NCBI GenBank assembly: GCA_021775275.1 | Contig: JAJFIE010000486.1 | Coordinates: 1-7,796 of the forward strand | Source: Rhodospirillales bacterium | Lineage (GTDB): Bacteria; Pseudomonadota; Alphaproteobacteria; Rhodospirillales; Casp-alpha2 | Direction of reading: 5' to 3' | DNA length: 7,796 nucleotides | The notes under the pieces: model-generated | What the model was told of the DNA's origin: nothing | What the model saw: only the letters and a program-made list of their open reading frames with translations | Database searches by the model: none | Made by a program: the position numbers and the translations under genes | Shown here: in pieces, positions 1 to 6,585 of the stretch | Layout: each line of letters opens with the position of its first letter | How positions within the stretch are numbered: position 1 is the stretch's first letter

Positions 1-109
1 ACGTGGCATAAACCAGCGCCAGCGGCAGGCCGCTGGCAAAACCGAATACGGTGATCACCGCGACCCGGCGCTCCAGATAGACGGAAAGAGAATGGCTCCA
101 GTCACGCAT
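1..109 (-). CDS. ampG: AmpG-like muropeptide MFS permease, N-terminal fragment
   Basis: Only the first 36 codons are in the window; the gene runs off the left edge. The translation begins MRDWSHSLSVYLERR and continues into the start of a first membrane helix containing GFASGLPLAL. That motif closely matches, from memory, the N-terminus of E. coli AmpG (LGFASGLPLAL), the inner-membrane major facilitator that imports anhydro-muropeptides for peptidoglycan recycling. The ATG at 109 is preferred because an in-frame TAA lies three codons upstream; there is no strong Shine-Dalgarno sequence. It lies 64 bases after the typA stop on the same strand, so it could be read through from typA. The family call rests on one motif. 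A different AmpG-type MFS transporter with another substrate is possible. Confidence 0.7.
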   Translation of the reverse strand, partial: MRDWSHSLSVYLERRVAVITVFGFASGLPLALVYAT

Positions 110-173
110 GGCGGCAGTTTAGCCGTTCTTTCCACCCGCGACTCGCATTGATTTAGACGTTTGTTTGTTCGCC

Positions 174-2000
174 TTAAGCCGCGGTTTCCGCCCGCTGCGC
201 CCGCTTGCGTTCGTGGGGATCGAGATAACGTTTACGCAGGCGGATATTTTCGGGTGTGACCTCGACCAGTTCGTCATCGCTGATATAGGCCAATGACTGT
301 TCCAGCGAGAACCGCTTTGGCGGTGTCAGGCGGATATTCTCGTCCGTTCCGGAAGCACGAATATTGGTCAGCTGCTTGCCCTTCAAGGGGTTCACGTCCA
401 GATCGCCAGGGCGGGAATTCTCGCCAACGATCATGCCCTCGTAGACTTTGACGCCCGGCCCGACAAACAGGGCGCCACGGCCTTCCAGGTTCCACAGACT
501 GTAGGCCACCGTCTTGCCCGGCGCATTGGAGATCAACACGCCCGTCCGGCGTGAGCCGATGGGGCCCTTGAATTTGGCATAACCGTGAAACAGCCGGTTC
601 ATGATCCCCGTGCCGCGTGTTTCGGTCAGAAACTGTCCGTGATAGCCGATCATACCGCGGGACGGCGCATGGAAAACGATGCGGGTCTTGCCGCCGCCGC
701 CCGGGCGCATTTCAACCATTTCCGCTTTCCGCGTGCTCATGCTTTCCACAACAACGCCGGCGTACTCTTCGTCCACATCGACGACCGCTTCTTCGATCGG
801 CTCTTCGCGTTCACCGGTATCGGGGTTGGTGCGATACAACACGCGGGGGCGACTGATGGAAAGTTCGAAGCCCTCGCGGCGCATCTGTTCAATAAGCACG
901 CCCAGTTGCAGCTCACCACGGCCGGCGACCTCAAAGGCATCCTTGTCGTCGGTCTCGGTAATACGGATGGCGACGTTGCCTTCGGATTCCCGCAACAGGC
1001 GGTCGCGAATGACCCGTGATGTGACTTTGCTTCCCTCGGTTCCGGCCAGCGGAGAGTTATTAATGGCGAATGTCATGGCCAGGGTTGGTGGATCGATGGG
1101 CGTGGCGGGGATGGGGGTTTCGTTCTCGGGCGCGCCCAGGGTATCCGCCACCGTTGCCGTTGACAGCCCGGCAATGGCGACCAGATCGCCTGCACCGGCT
1201 TCGTCTACGGGCACGCGGTCGAGTCCCCGGAACGCCAGCAGTTTGGTAATACGGCCCTGCTCAACCACCTTGCCGTCCCGGTCGATGGCTTTCAGTGGAG
1301 AGTTCACCTTTACCGTGCCGGTATGAATACGGCCGGTGAGGATGCGGCCCAGATAGGGGTCGGCCTCCAACAGGGTCGCCAGCATGGAAAACGGTTTGCT
1401 TTCATCCGCCGTGGGCTGTTGGACGTGCTTCAGGATAACTTCGAACAGCGCCGACATATCGTCCTGCGGGCCGTCAGGGGCCTCGGCTGCCCAACCGGCC
1501 TTCGCCGAGGCAAAAACAGTGGGGAAATCCAGTTGCTCGTCGTTGGCGTCCAGCACACTAAACAGATCAAAGACCTCGTCCTGTACTTCATAGGGCCGGG
1601 CATCGGGCTTATCCACCTTGTTGATGACCAGTATGGGCTTCAATCCGATCTGTAGCGCCTTGGTGGTAACAAACTTGGTTTGCGGCATGGGGCCTTCGGA
1701 AGCATCGACCAGCAACAGGACGCCGTCCACCATGCTCAAGATACGTTCAACCTCACCGCCGAAATCCGCGTGGCCCGGGGTATCAACAATATTGATGCGA
1801 ACGCCCTGCCATTCGACAGAGGCACACTTGGCCAGAATGGTGATCCCCCGCTCACGCTCCAGGTCATTGCTGTCCATGGCCCGCTCGGCTACCTGCTGGT
1901 TGGCGCGGAAGGCGCCGCTTTGTTTCAAAAGCTGATCCACCAGGGTGGTTTTGCCGTGATCGACGTGGGCGATGATCGCGATATTACGAAGTTCCGTCAT
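174..2000 (-). CDS. typA: Translational GTPase TypA/BipA
   Basis: This is a ribosome-associated GTPase of the EF-G/LepA superfamily, 608 residues long against about 607 for E. coli BipA, so it is full length. All G motifs are visible: the P-loop AHVDHGKTT (residues 11-19), switch I RGITI (51-55), DTPGHADF (73-80), NKVD (127-130) and SAK (165-167). The beta-barrel domain, the EF-G-like domains III and V and the family-specific C-terminal domain follow. Family members bind the 50S/70S ribosome and support 50S assembly and growth at low temperature or under stress. The ATG at 2000 is preceded by AGG with a 7-base spacer. The gene starts 62 bases after the stop of the upstream kinase gene on the same strand, and no clear promoter is seen in that gap, so co-transcription is plausible. 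No residue anomalies were noticed. Confidence 0.97.
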   Translation of the reverse strand: MTELRNIAIIAHVDHGKTTLVDQLLKQSGAFRANQQVAERAMDSNDLERERGITILAKCASVEWQGVRINIVDTPGHADFGGEVERILSMVDGVLLLVDASEGPMPQTKFVTTKALQIGLKPILVINKVDKPDARPYEVQDEVFDLFSVLDANDEQLDFPTVFASAKAGWAAEAPDGPQDDMSALFEVILKHVQQPTADESKPFSMLATLLEADPYLGRILTGRIHTGTVKVNSPLKAIDRDGKVVEQGRITKLLAFRGLDRVPVDEAGAGDLVAIAGLSTATVADTLGAPENETPIPATPIDPPTLAMTFAINNSPLAGTEGSKVTSRVIRDRLLRESEGNVAIRITETDDKDAFEVAGRGELQLGVLIEQMRREGFELSISRPRVLYRTNPDTGEREEPIEEAVVDVDEEYAGVVVESMSTRKAEMVEMRPGGGGKTRIVFHAPSRGMIGYHGQFLTETRGTGIMNRLFHGYAKFKGPIGSRRTGVLISNAPGKTVAYSLWNLEGRGALFVGPGVKVYEGMIVGENSRPGDLDVNPLKGKQLTNIRASGTDENIRLTPPKRFSLEQSLAYISDDELVEVTPENIRLRKRYLDPHERKRAQRAETAA

Positions 2001-2062
2001 GTGGTGACCTACGCAAATACTGTGCTGCCGAGTGCGCCAGAAACAACGCCCGAAAGCAGGGG

Positions 2063-3064
2063 TTACAGGTTAATATGGAGCTTGTGCTCAATCAGCGAAC
2101 CGAGCGGTTCGGCTGGCCGCGCCCCCATATGACTGATAACTTCCGCCGCTGCAACCCCGCCGATGCGAGCGGCGTCATGAAGATCAAGGTGATGCGTGAT
2201 GCCATAAAGGAAACCGGCGGCATAGGCATCGCCCGCGCCGGTGGTATCGACCACCTGTTCTACAGGGGCGGCATCAATCACATGGACCTCGTCACCCGAG
2301 ACAACGACGGAACCTTTCTCGCTCCGCGTCAGCGCGGCTATCTCGCAATGGCCGCGCACATACTGTAGCGCTTCGTCAAAATCATCAACTTCATAGAGCG
2401 ATGTAATCTCGTCTTCATTGGCGAACAGAATGTCCACATGGCCTTCCAAAAGGTTCAGGAAATCGGCACGATGGCGATCCACGCAAAACGGGTCAGACAA
2501 GCTGAGTGAAACCCGGTTCCCCGCCTCATGGGCAATGGTTGCGGCGCGGATAAAGGCTTCTTTCGCCGCGGCGGGGTCCCACAGGTATCCTTCCAGATAG
2601 GTAATCTTCGAGTTCTGGATGACTTCCGGGTCAATATCGCGCGGACCCAGTTCGACACATGCCCCCAAATAGGTCTGCATGGTTCGCTGGGCATCGGGTG
2701 TGATGAAAATCAGGCAGCGGGCGGTAGGAGCGGAATCCGTGGCCGCCGGTGTATCAAAAGTCACGCCCGTGCCCCGGATTGCATCACGGAAGCTGTCGCC
2801 CAACACATCGTCATGGACCTTGCCGACAAACGCACACGCGCCACCCAGGGATGCCAGCCCGGCAATTGTATTCGCCGCCGACCCGCCGGACTGCTCCATG
2901 GGGCTGCTCATTTGCCCATAAAGGCGCTCCGCCGCGTCACCGTCAATGAGCGTCATGGCACCTTTGGGCAGATTATGCGTTACTAAAAACGCATCGTCCG
3001 TTTTCGCCAGAACGTCAACAATGGCGTTGCCGATGCCGGTCACGTCAAAACGGGTGTCACTCAT
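2063..3064 (-). CDS. PfkB-family carbohydrate/nucleoside kinase, adenosine kinase type
   Basis: This is a 333-residue cytosolic kinase of the ribokinase/PfkB superfamily. The substrate-side glycine motif GGSAAN is at residues 60-65, the metal/phosphate-associated NxxE motif (NEDE) at 216-219, and the anion-hole and catalytic signature DTTGAGDAYAAGF at 273-285, with Asp279 the expected catalytic base. Alphaproteobacterial proteins of this type are usually named adenosine kinase (adenosine + ATP to AMP + ADP, purine salvage). Substrate cannot be fixed from motifs, and a sugar or other nucleoside remains possible. The reading frame extends upstream to an ATG at 3172, but the ATG at 3064 is chosen because AAGGAGGA lies four bases before it, the protein then begins in the usual family style (MSDTRFDVTGIGNAIVDV), and the 3172 start lies upstream of the predicted transcription start. 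It heads the leftward cluster with typA. Confidence 0.88.
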   Translation of the reverse strand: MSDTRFDVTGIGNAIVDVLAKTDDAFLVTHNLPKGAMTLIDGDAAERLYGQMSSPMEQSGGSAANTIAGLASLGGACAFVGKVHDDVLGDSFRDAIRGTGVTFDTPAATDSAPTARCLIFITPDAQRTMQTYLGACVELGPRDIDPEVIQNSKITYLEGYLWDPAAAKEAFIRAATIAHEAGNRVSLSLSDPFCVDRHRADFLNLLEGHVDILFANEDEITSLYEVDDFDEALQYVRGHCEIAALTRSEKGSVVVSGDEVHVIDAAPVEQVVDTTGAGDAYAAGFLYGITHHLDLHDAARIGGVAAAEVISHMGARPAEPLGSLIEHKLHINL

Positions 3065-3068
3065 GCAG

Positions 3069-3076
3069 TCCTCCTT
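3069..3076 (-). promoter_or_regulatory. Ribosome binding site fixing the kinase start
   Basis: On the minus strand AAGGAGGA, a near-perfect complement of the 16S rRNA tail, sits four bases before the ATG at 3064. It decides in favour of this start over the upstream in-frame ATG at 3172, which has no comparable site. Confidence 0.85.
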
Positions 3077-3082
3077 GGTATC

Positions 3083-3108
3083 GCGGCGGGTTGTTGTGAC
3101 CCGTCCGC
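3083..3108 (-). promoter_or_regulatory. GC-rich hairpin in the kinase 5' leader
   Basis: Read as minus-strand RNA, GCGG-A-CGGGU pairs with ACCCG-CCGC around the 7-base loop CACAACA. This gives nine base pairs with one bulged A. The hairpin ends six bases before the AAGGAGGA ribosome binding site and lies inside the predicted leader of about 88 bases. There is no U-run after it, so it is not an intrinsic terminator. It could stabilise the mRNA, modulate initiation, or reflect a DNA-level inverted repeat (CGGGT-7-ACCCG). The base pairing is seen directly; any role is inference. Confidence 0.5.
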
Positions 3109-3158
3109 AAACATATGTCATTCCGTGCAGGGTCATATTCCTGGACTTTGGGTCGCGC

Positions 3159-3186
3159 AGTATAGCGATCACCCGCCGGGTCTCAA
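3159..3186 (-). promoter_or_regulatory. Predicted sigma-70 promoter for the kinase (and possibly typA)
   Basis: On the minus strand TTGAGA (3186-3181) and TATACT (3164-3159) are separated by 16 bases. Each matches the sigma-70 consensus at five of six positions. Transcription would start near 3152 and give a leader of about 88 bases before the ATG at 3064. The spacer contains the palindrome ACCCGCCGGGT (3171-3181), whose last base is also the last base of the -35 element; this is a possible operator. The boxes are read directly; promoter activity is inferred. Confidence 0.6.
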
Positions 3187-3254
3187 GGCCCCTAGTTACT
3201 TGCGTCGAACTGGTTCCATCGATAAACAGTGATCAGAATTTTTGAGGCCCCGCC

Positions 3255-3935
3255 ATGATCGAAGCCCTGATCAAGTCCATTGCCCAACTGAATGACAAAG
3301 CCATTCAGAAGACCCTGTTATCGAGCGTCGCTGCGACGGCCGTTTTATTCTTCGCCGTGTGGTTTGTTATCGGTTTCCTGCTGACCGACACAACGTTGTT
3401 CCAGTGGGGCTGGCTCGATATTATTATTGATCTCATGGGCGGTCTTGCGACCCTCGTTATCACCTGGTTCCTGTTTCCCGGCATTGTCACCGCTATCATC
3501 GCCCTGTTCCTTGATGACGTGGCCAGGGCGGTGGAGGCCAGACACTATCCGAAATTACCGCCCGCAAGCGGGACGACTGTTGGCCAATCCGTTGTTGCCT
3601 CGCTTCGGTTTGTCCTCGTTTTGGTTACCCTGAACATCTTCCTGTTGCTGTTTCTCATCTTTCCGCCGGTATTCCCTTTTGTTTTCTACTCGGTGAACGG
3701 CTATCTTCTGGGCAGGGAATACTTTGAACTGGTGTCGCTCCGGCGCATGGAACTGGCAGACGTTCGCGAAGTCCGCAAACAACGGCAAGGAACATTGTTC
3801 GTTTTTGGTGTTTGCATCGCGCTGATGCTGACCATCCCCGTGGTCAACCTGCTGACGCCGATTGTCGCAACAGCCGCTATGGTGCACCTGTTTGAGAAAT
3901 GGCGCCCTGCATTACCCGAACCGTCACAGATATGA
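3255..3935 (+). CDS. EI24 domain-containing (CysZ-like) inner-membrane protein
   Basis: This is a 226-residue integral membrane protein. Hydrophobic segments lie at about residues 20-43, 60-86, 118-146 and 180-212, and there is no cleavable signal peptide. The motif NGYLLGREYFELVSLRRM (148-165), between the third and fourth hydrophobic segments, is the characteristic stretch of the EI24/CysZ family (Pfam EI24). CysZ imports sulfate in enterobacteria, but many alphaproteobacterial EI24 proteins have no demonstrated substrate, and nothing here points to cysteine synthesis. The ATG at 3255 is preceded by GAGG with a 7-base spacer. It is the first gene of the rightward cluster, diverging from the kinase gene, and the bactofilin gene begins 45 bases after its stop. 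The fold-level call is firm; transport function is not established. Confidence 0.85.
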   Translation: MIEALIKSIAQLNDKAIQKTLLSSVAATAVLFFAVWFVIGFLLTDTTLFQWGWLDIIIDLMGGLATLVITWFLFPGIVTAIIALFLDDVARAVEARHYPKLPPASGTTVGQSVVASLRFVLVLVTLNIFLLLFLIFPPVFPFVFYSVNGYLLGREYFELVSLRRMELADVREVRKQRQGTLFVFGVCIALMLTIPVVNLLTPIVATAAMVHLFEKWRPALPEPSQI

Positions 3936-3965
3936 TGACGGGCCCAAGTCGGAACAAACGCTCTG

Positions 3966-3971
3966 AAGGAG
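3966..3971 (+). promoter_or_regulatory. Ribosome binding site of the bactofilin gene
   Basis: AAGGAG lies nine bases before the ATG at 3981, supporting that start. No intrinsic terminator or convincing promoter is visible in the 45-base gap after the EI24 gene, which fits co-transcription. Confidence 0.7.
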
Positions 3972-3980
3972 ACGTGCCAT

Positions 3981-4550
3981 ATGCAAGATGACAACAAAGA
4001 CGACGCCGTCGCAGCCGCCGCGGCCGCCACTGTACAGCCAGGCGGAGAGCGCAAACCTGTGATGGATGATTCCGCTGCCCCACCGCTACAGCCCTTTTCC
4101 CGCTCTAGTCCGCCATCATCGCGCGGCGCCTTTCACCCCGATGTGCCCGCCGCACGGGCGGTGAGCATTCCCGGCATCCCGACAAAACCCGTTGGTAACG
4201 ATGACATCATCGCCATTGAGCCCCAGCACCTGTTAATGGGGCGGGATATCAATTTGAAAGGCGGCACAATTACGTCGTGCAAGCGCCTGACGCTTGATGG
4301 CGAGGTCGAGGATGCGGTACTCACGGGCGCCCAGATACTGGAGGTTTCACCCCTTGGTTTCTTTAAAGGCAAGGCCGAGGTTGATGAAGCGATCATTGCC
4401 GGTCGTTTTGAAGGGGAACTGACGGCGCGCAAGCGGCTGATCGTTCGCGAAAGTGGTTCCATTTCCGGAAAGGTCAGTTACGGCACTATCGTAATTGAAC
4501 CGGGTGGACAAATCAGCGGTGAAATGCAGTCGTTCAACGACGCATCGTGA
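3981..4550 (+). CDS. Bactofilin family polymer-forming protein
   Basis: This 189-residue protein belongs to the bactofilins (DUF583/Pfam PF04519), cytoskeletal proteins that polymerise without nucleotide as right-handed beta-helices and often localise cell-wall or polar factors at the inner membrane. Residues 1-75 are a low-complexity Ala/Pro/Ser-rich tail, including a six-alanine run at 11-16. The core spans about 80-185 and shows the repetitive pattern of short beta-strands and turns, for example GRDINLKGGTI, KRLTLDGEVE, GRFEGELTARKRL, ESGSISGKV and EPGGQISGEM. Length is typical for a single-domain bactofilin. Unlike many bactofilin genes it is not beside an M23 peptidase. Here it sits between an EI24 membrane protein and a lipoprotein. 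The lipoprotein start overlaps its stop by four bases. Core identity is firm; which cellular structure it serves is unknown. Confidence 0.92.
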   Translation: MQDDNKDDAVAAAAAATVQPGGERKPVMDDSAAPPLQPFSRSSPPSSRGAFHPDVPAARAVSIPGIPTKPVGNDDIIAIEPQHLLMGRDINLKGGTITSCKRLTLDGEVEDAVLTGAQILEVSPLGFFKGKAEVDEAIIAGRFEGELTARKRLIVRESGSISGKVSYGTIVIEPGGQISGEMQSFNDAS

Positions 4551-5053
4551 GACACGCTGGCGTGCAGATCCTGATTGAAACATGGCGGGGCAGGGTATTG
4601 CTGCTCAGCACGGTGTTCGGGTTTGCCTTGTCAGGTTGCATCACCGATGCGGAAATGGACCCCGCTGACGCTGTGCAATCAGCACCGGTCACACAAATCG
4701 CCGCCGCCCCGAAAACAGACCCGGTCGTAGCCACCACAGAACCTCCGCCGGTCGAGCCGGAACCAGAGCCCTTGTTGCCCGTGCCCGACCCGGCTTCTCT
4801 TGTCGGTTATAACGAAGCCGCGCTGGAAACTCTGCTCGGAACGCCCTCATTCACTCGGCGGGATCCGCCAGCAGCGCTATGGCAATACCGCAATGATCGC
4901 TGCACGTTGGATCTGTTTCTGTATGAAGGCGCCTCCGGTGATTACAGTGTTGAGCACCTGGAGTTTCGTGAAACGGCGGCATCAACGGAAGCCACCGAAC
5001 ATTGCCTTCGCGCCATTATTGAACTGAAACTGGCGGCAACGAGCACTTTCTAA
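4547..5053 (+). CDS. Predicted lipoprotein of unknown function
   Basis: The frame encodes up to 168 residues. A hydrophobic segment (VLLLSTVFGFALSGC) follows Arg14/Arg16 and ends in a lipobox-like LSGC with Cys31 as the predicted lipidation site, implying export and membrane anchoring. A Pro/Glu-rich linker follows (about 66-82), then a compact C-terminal domain (about 83-160) with GTPSFTRRDPP, LWQYRNDRCTLDLFLY and two cysteines (119 and 153) that could form a disulfide. The GxPxxxRxxPxxxWxY pattern loosely resembles BamE/SmpA-type lipoproteins, but I cannot assign it to that family. GTG at 4547 is chosen because it overlaps the bactofilin stop as GTGA, typical of translational coupling. An in-frame GTG at 4562 would give a shorter, more usual signal peptide (Cys at residue 26). 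Its stop overlaps that of nth on the opposite strand. Confidence 0.72.
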   Translation: MRHAGVQILIETWRGRVLLLSTVFGFALSGCITDAEMDPADAVQSAPVTQIAAAPKTDPVVATTEPPPVEPEPEPLLPVPDPASLVGYNEAALETLLGTPSFTRRDPPAALWQYRNDRCTLDLFLYEGASGDYSVEHLEFRETAASTEATEHCLRAIIELKLAATSTF

Positions 5054-5057
5054 AGTG
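5044..5057. repeat. Perfect inverted repeat centred on two overlapping stop codons
   Basis: CACTTT-CT-AAAGTG is a perfect inverted repeat containing the TAA of the lipoprotein gene (5051-5053, plus strand) and the TAG of nth (5052-5050, minus strand). As RNA it could form at most a five-pair stem with a four-base loop. On the plus strand a short TTTT follows at 5061-5064, so weak rightward termination is conceivable. The stem is short and AT-rich, and I do not call it a terminator. Confidence 0.5.
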
Positions 5058-5688
5058 TGGTTTTGCCCCTGAACCGGCACAGGTCGTGAACCGCGCACGC
5101 CGGGCAGTCCGGCTTGCGCGCCTTACAGATATAGCGCCCGTGCAGAATCAACCAGTGATGGGCGTGCAATTTCCATTCAGCGGGGGTTCGTTTCAACAAC
5201 TTGTTTTCCACTTCCAGTGGCGTTTTGCCCGGCGCCAGACCGGTTCGGTTGCCGACACGGAATATATGAGTATCCACCGCAATGGTCGGTTCGCCGAACG
5301 CGACGTTGAGAACCACGTTAGCGGTCTTCCGGCCCACACCTGGCAAGGCCTCCAGTGCAGCACGGTCGTGCGGAACCTCGCTGTCATGATCGTCAATGAG
5401 CATTTGACTAAGCTTCAGGACGTTTTTTGCCTTGGTATTGAACAGTCCAATGGTCTTGATGTAGTCGCGCACCTTTGCTTCGCCCAGCGCGACAATTTTT
5501 TCCGGTGTATCAGCGACCTTGAACAACGGCCCCGTGGCTTTGTTAACCCCTATATCCGTCGCTTGCGCGGATAGCACGACGGCGACCAGCAGGGTATAAG
5601 GGTTAACGTATTCGAGCTCACTCGACGGCGCCGGATTGACCAGTGAAAGTCGGCGGTAAAATTCGTCAATGTCGGCTTTTTTAACCAT
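5050..5688 (-). CDS. nth: Endonuclease III (DNA glycosylase/AP lyase)
   Basis: This 212-residue base-excision repair enzyme removes oxidised pyrimidines from DNA and cleaves at the resulting abasic site. The helix-hairpin-helix LPGVGRKTANVVL is at residues 115-127 with catalytic Lys121, and the catalytic Asp139 is in VDTHIFRV (138-145). The C-terminal [4Fe-4S] ligands follow the exact C-x6-C-x2-C-x5-C spacing at Cys188, 195, 198 and 204. All these positions are one higher than in E. coli Nth (Lys120, Asp138, Cys187/194/197/203), so the protein is complete and expected to be active. The ATG at 5688 has only a distant GGAG (12-base spacer). It begins 24 bases after the dapB stop and is probably the last gene of the dnaJ-dapB cluster in view. 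Its 3' end overlaps the convergent lipoprotein gene. Confidence 0.97.
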   Translation of the reverse strand: MVKKADIDEFYRRLSLVNPAPSSELEYVNPYTLLVAVVLSAQATDIGVNKATGPLFKVADTPEKIVALGEAKVRDYIKTIGLFNTKAKNVLKLSQMLIDDHDSEVPHDRAALEALPGVGRKTANVVLNVAFGEPTIAVDTHIFRVGNRTGLAPGKTPLEVENKLLKRTPAEWKLHAHHWLILHGRYICKARKPDCPACAVHDLCRFRGKTTL

Positions 5689-5712
5689 GAGATAACCGTG
5701 CTCCGTTTCGGG

Positions 5713-6513
5713 CTAATCGAAACCCAATACCTGTTTCATGGAATAGAGGCCGGCGGCGCGACCTTTCGTCCACAGCGCGGCGCGAATGGCGCCGTTGGCA
5801 AAGATTGAGCGCGATGCCGCCTTGTGCGTTAGTTCCAGTCGTTCGCCTTCGCCGGCAAAGATCACACTATGGTCGCCCACGACGTCGCCGCCACGCAAGG
5901 TAGCAAAGCCGATATCGCCCGAGTTACGCGGGCCCGTGTGGCCATCGCGCACCCGCTGGGATACGGCGTCCAGGTGAACGCCACGACCGGCAGCCGCGGC
6001 CTCACCCAGCATCAATGCTGTGCCGGATGGGGCGTCCACCTTATGCCGGTGGTGCATCTCAACAACCTCGATATCGTAATCCGCGCCCAGAATCGCGCTG
6101 ACCTGTTCCACCAAACCGGACAACAGATTAACGCCAACACTCATATTGCCGGCCTGAACGATACAGGCGGCGGCGGCGGCATCGGAAAGCCGGGTGATTT
6201 CGTCCGCACCCATTCCGGTGGTGCCAATCACCAACGCCGTACCGGTTTCTGCCGCAAGGCCTGCGTGAAACACCGACGCCATAGGCGTGGTGAAATCAAT
6301 GACAACATCGGATGCGGAAAAAAGCGCCCTGGCGTCATCGCTGACCATAAGTCCGGTCGGTTCCAGGCCTACAAGAGCGCCCAGATCACTGCCGAGCGCA
6401 TTGCTTCCCGAATGTTCCGTGCCACCAGACAAGTTCGCGCTTTCGCATACCAGGACAGTCTGAACCAGCATGCGGCCCATTCGACCTGCGCATCCGACAA
6501 TTCCGATTTTCAT
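5713..6513 (-). CDS. dapB: 4-hydroxy-tetrahydrodipicolinate reductase
   Basis: This cytosolic enzyme reduces the product of DapA with NAD(P)H to tetrahydrodipicolinate, in the diaminopimelate/lysine pathway that feeds peptidoglycan and protein synthesis. With the start at 6513 it is 266 residues, the usual family length. The dinucleotide-binding loop GCAGRMG is at residues 7-13, DFTTP at 73-77, GTTG at 97-100, and the substrate signature EMHHRHKVDAPSGTA at 152-166 with catalytic His154 and Lys158. The C-terminal ELTHKAASRSIFANGAIRAA is typical. The frame extends to ATGs at 6531 and 6543, but the 6513 ATG has GGAGGA seven bases before it and gives the canonical MKIGIVGCAGRMG start. It lies 72 bases after the GNAT gene and 24 before nth on the same strand. 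Confidence 0.97.
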   Translation of the reverse strand: MKIGIVGCAGRMGRMLVQTVLVCESANLSGGTEHSGSNALGSDLGALVGLEPTGLMVSDDARALFSASDVVIDFTTPMASVFHAGLAAETGTALVIGTTGMGADEITRLSDAAAAACIVQAGNMSVGVNLLSGLVEQVSAILGADYDIEVVEMHHRHKVDAPSGTALMLGEAAAAGRGVHLDAVSQRVRDGHTGPRNSGDIGFATLRGGDVVGDHSVIFAGEGERLELTHKAASRSIFANGAIRAALWTKGRAAGLYSMKQVLGFD

Positions 6514-6520
6514 GGTGCTG

Positions 6521-6526
6521 TCCTCC
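6521..6526 (-). promoter_or_regulatory. Ribosome binding site fixing the dapB start
   Basis: GGAGGA on the minus strand lies seven bases before the ATG at 6513. It supports that start over the in-frame ATGs at 6531 and 6543; the 6531 codon lies just upstream of the site. Confidence 0.8.
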
Positions 6527-6585
6527 GACATCTGGCTCGCCATGGACCAGTCATAAGCAAGGCGACGGGAAACCGCAACTCGGCA

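Noticed and set aside
679..1326. Long plus-strand open frame of about 215 codons opposite typA
   Set aside because: It lies wholly antisense to a clearly intact typA. Its translation is Ser/Arg/Ala-rich and compositionally odd, with no recognisable motif, as expected from the codon bias of the opposite strand.
3065..3172. Upstream-extended start for the kinase at 3172
   Set aside because: The extra 36 residues show no family similarity, the 3172 ATG lies upstream of the predicted transcription start, and the 3064 ATG has an excellent ribosome binding site.
3200..3226. Plus-strand TTGCGT-15-GATAAA as a promoter for the EI24 gene
   Set aside because: The boxes match the consensus at only three and four positions, and the 15-base spacing is short. 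A promoter must exist somewhere in 3065-3254, but this one is too weak to call.
3981..4070. Alanine-rich start of the bactofilin as a sign of a wrong start codon
   Set aside because: AAGGAG with a 9-base spacer supports the 3981 ATG, and low-complexity N-terminal tails are normal in bactofilins.
5044..5064. Intrinsic terminator at the lipoprotein/nth convergence
   Set aside because: The stem would be at most five AT-rich pairs, and only four T residues follow on the plus strand with none on the minus strand. It is listed as an inverted repeat only.
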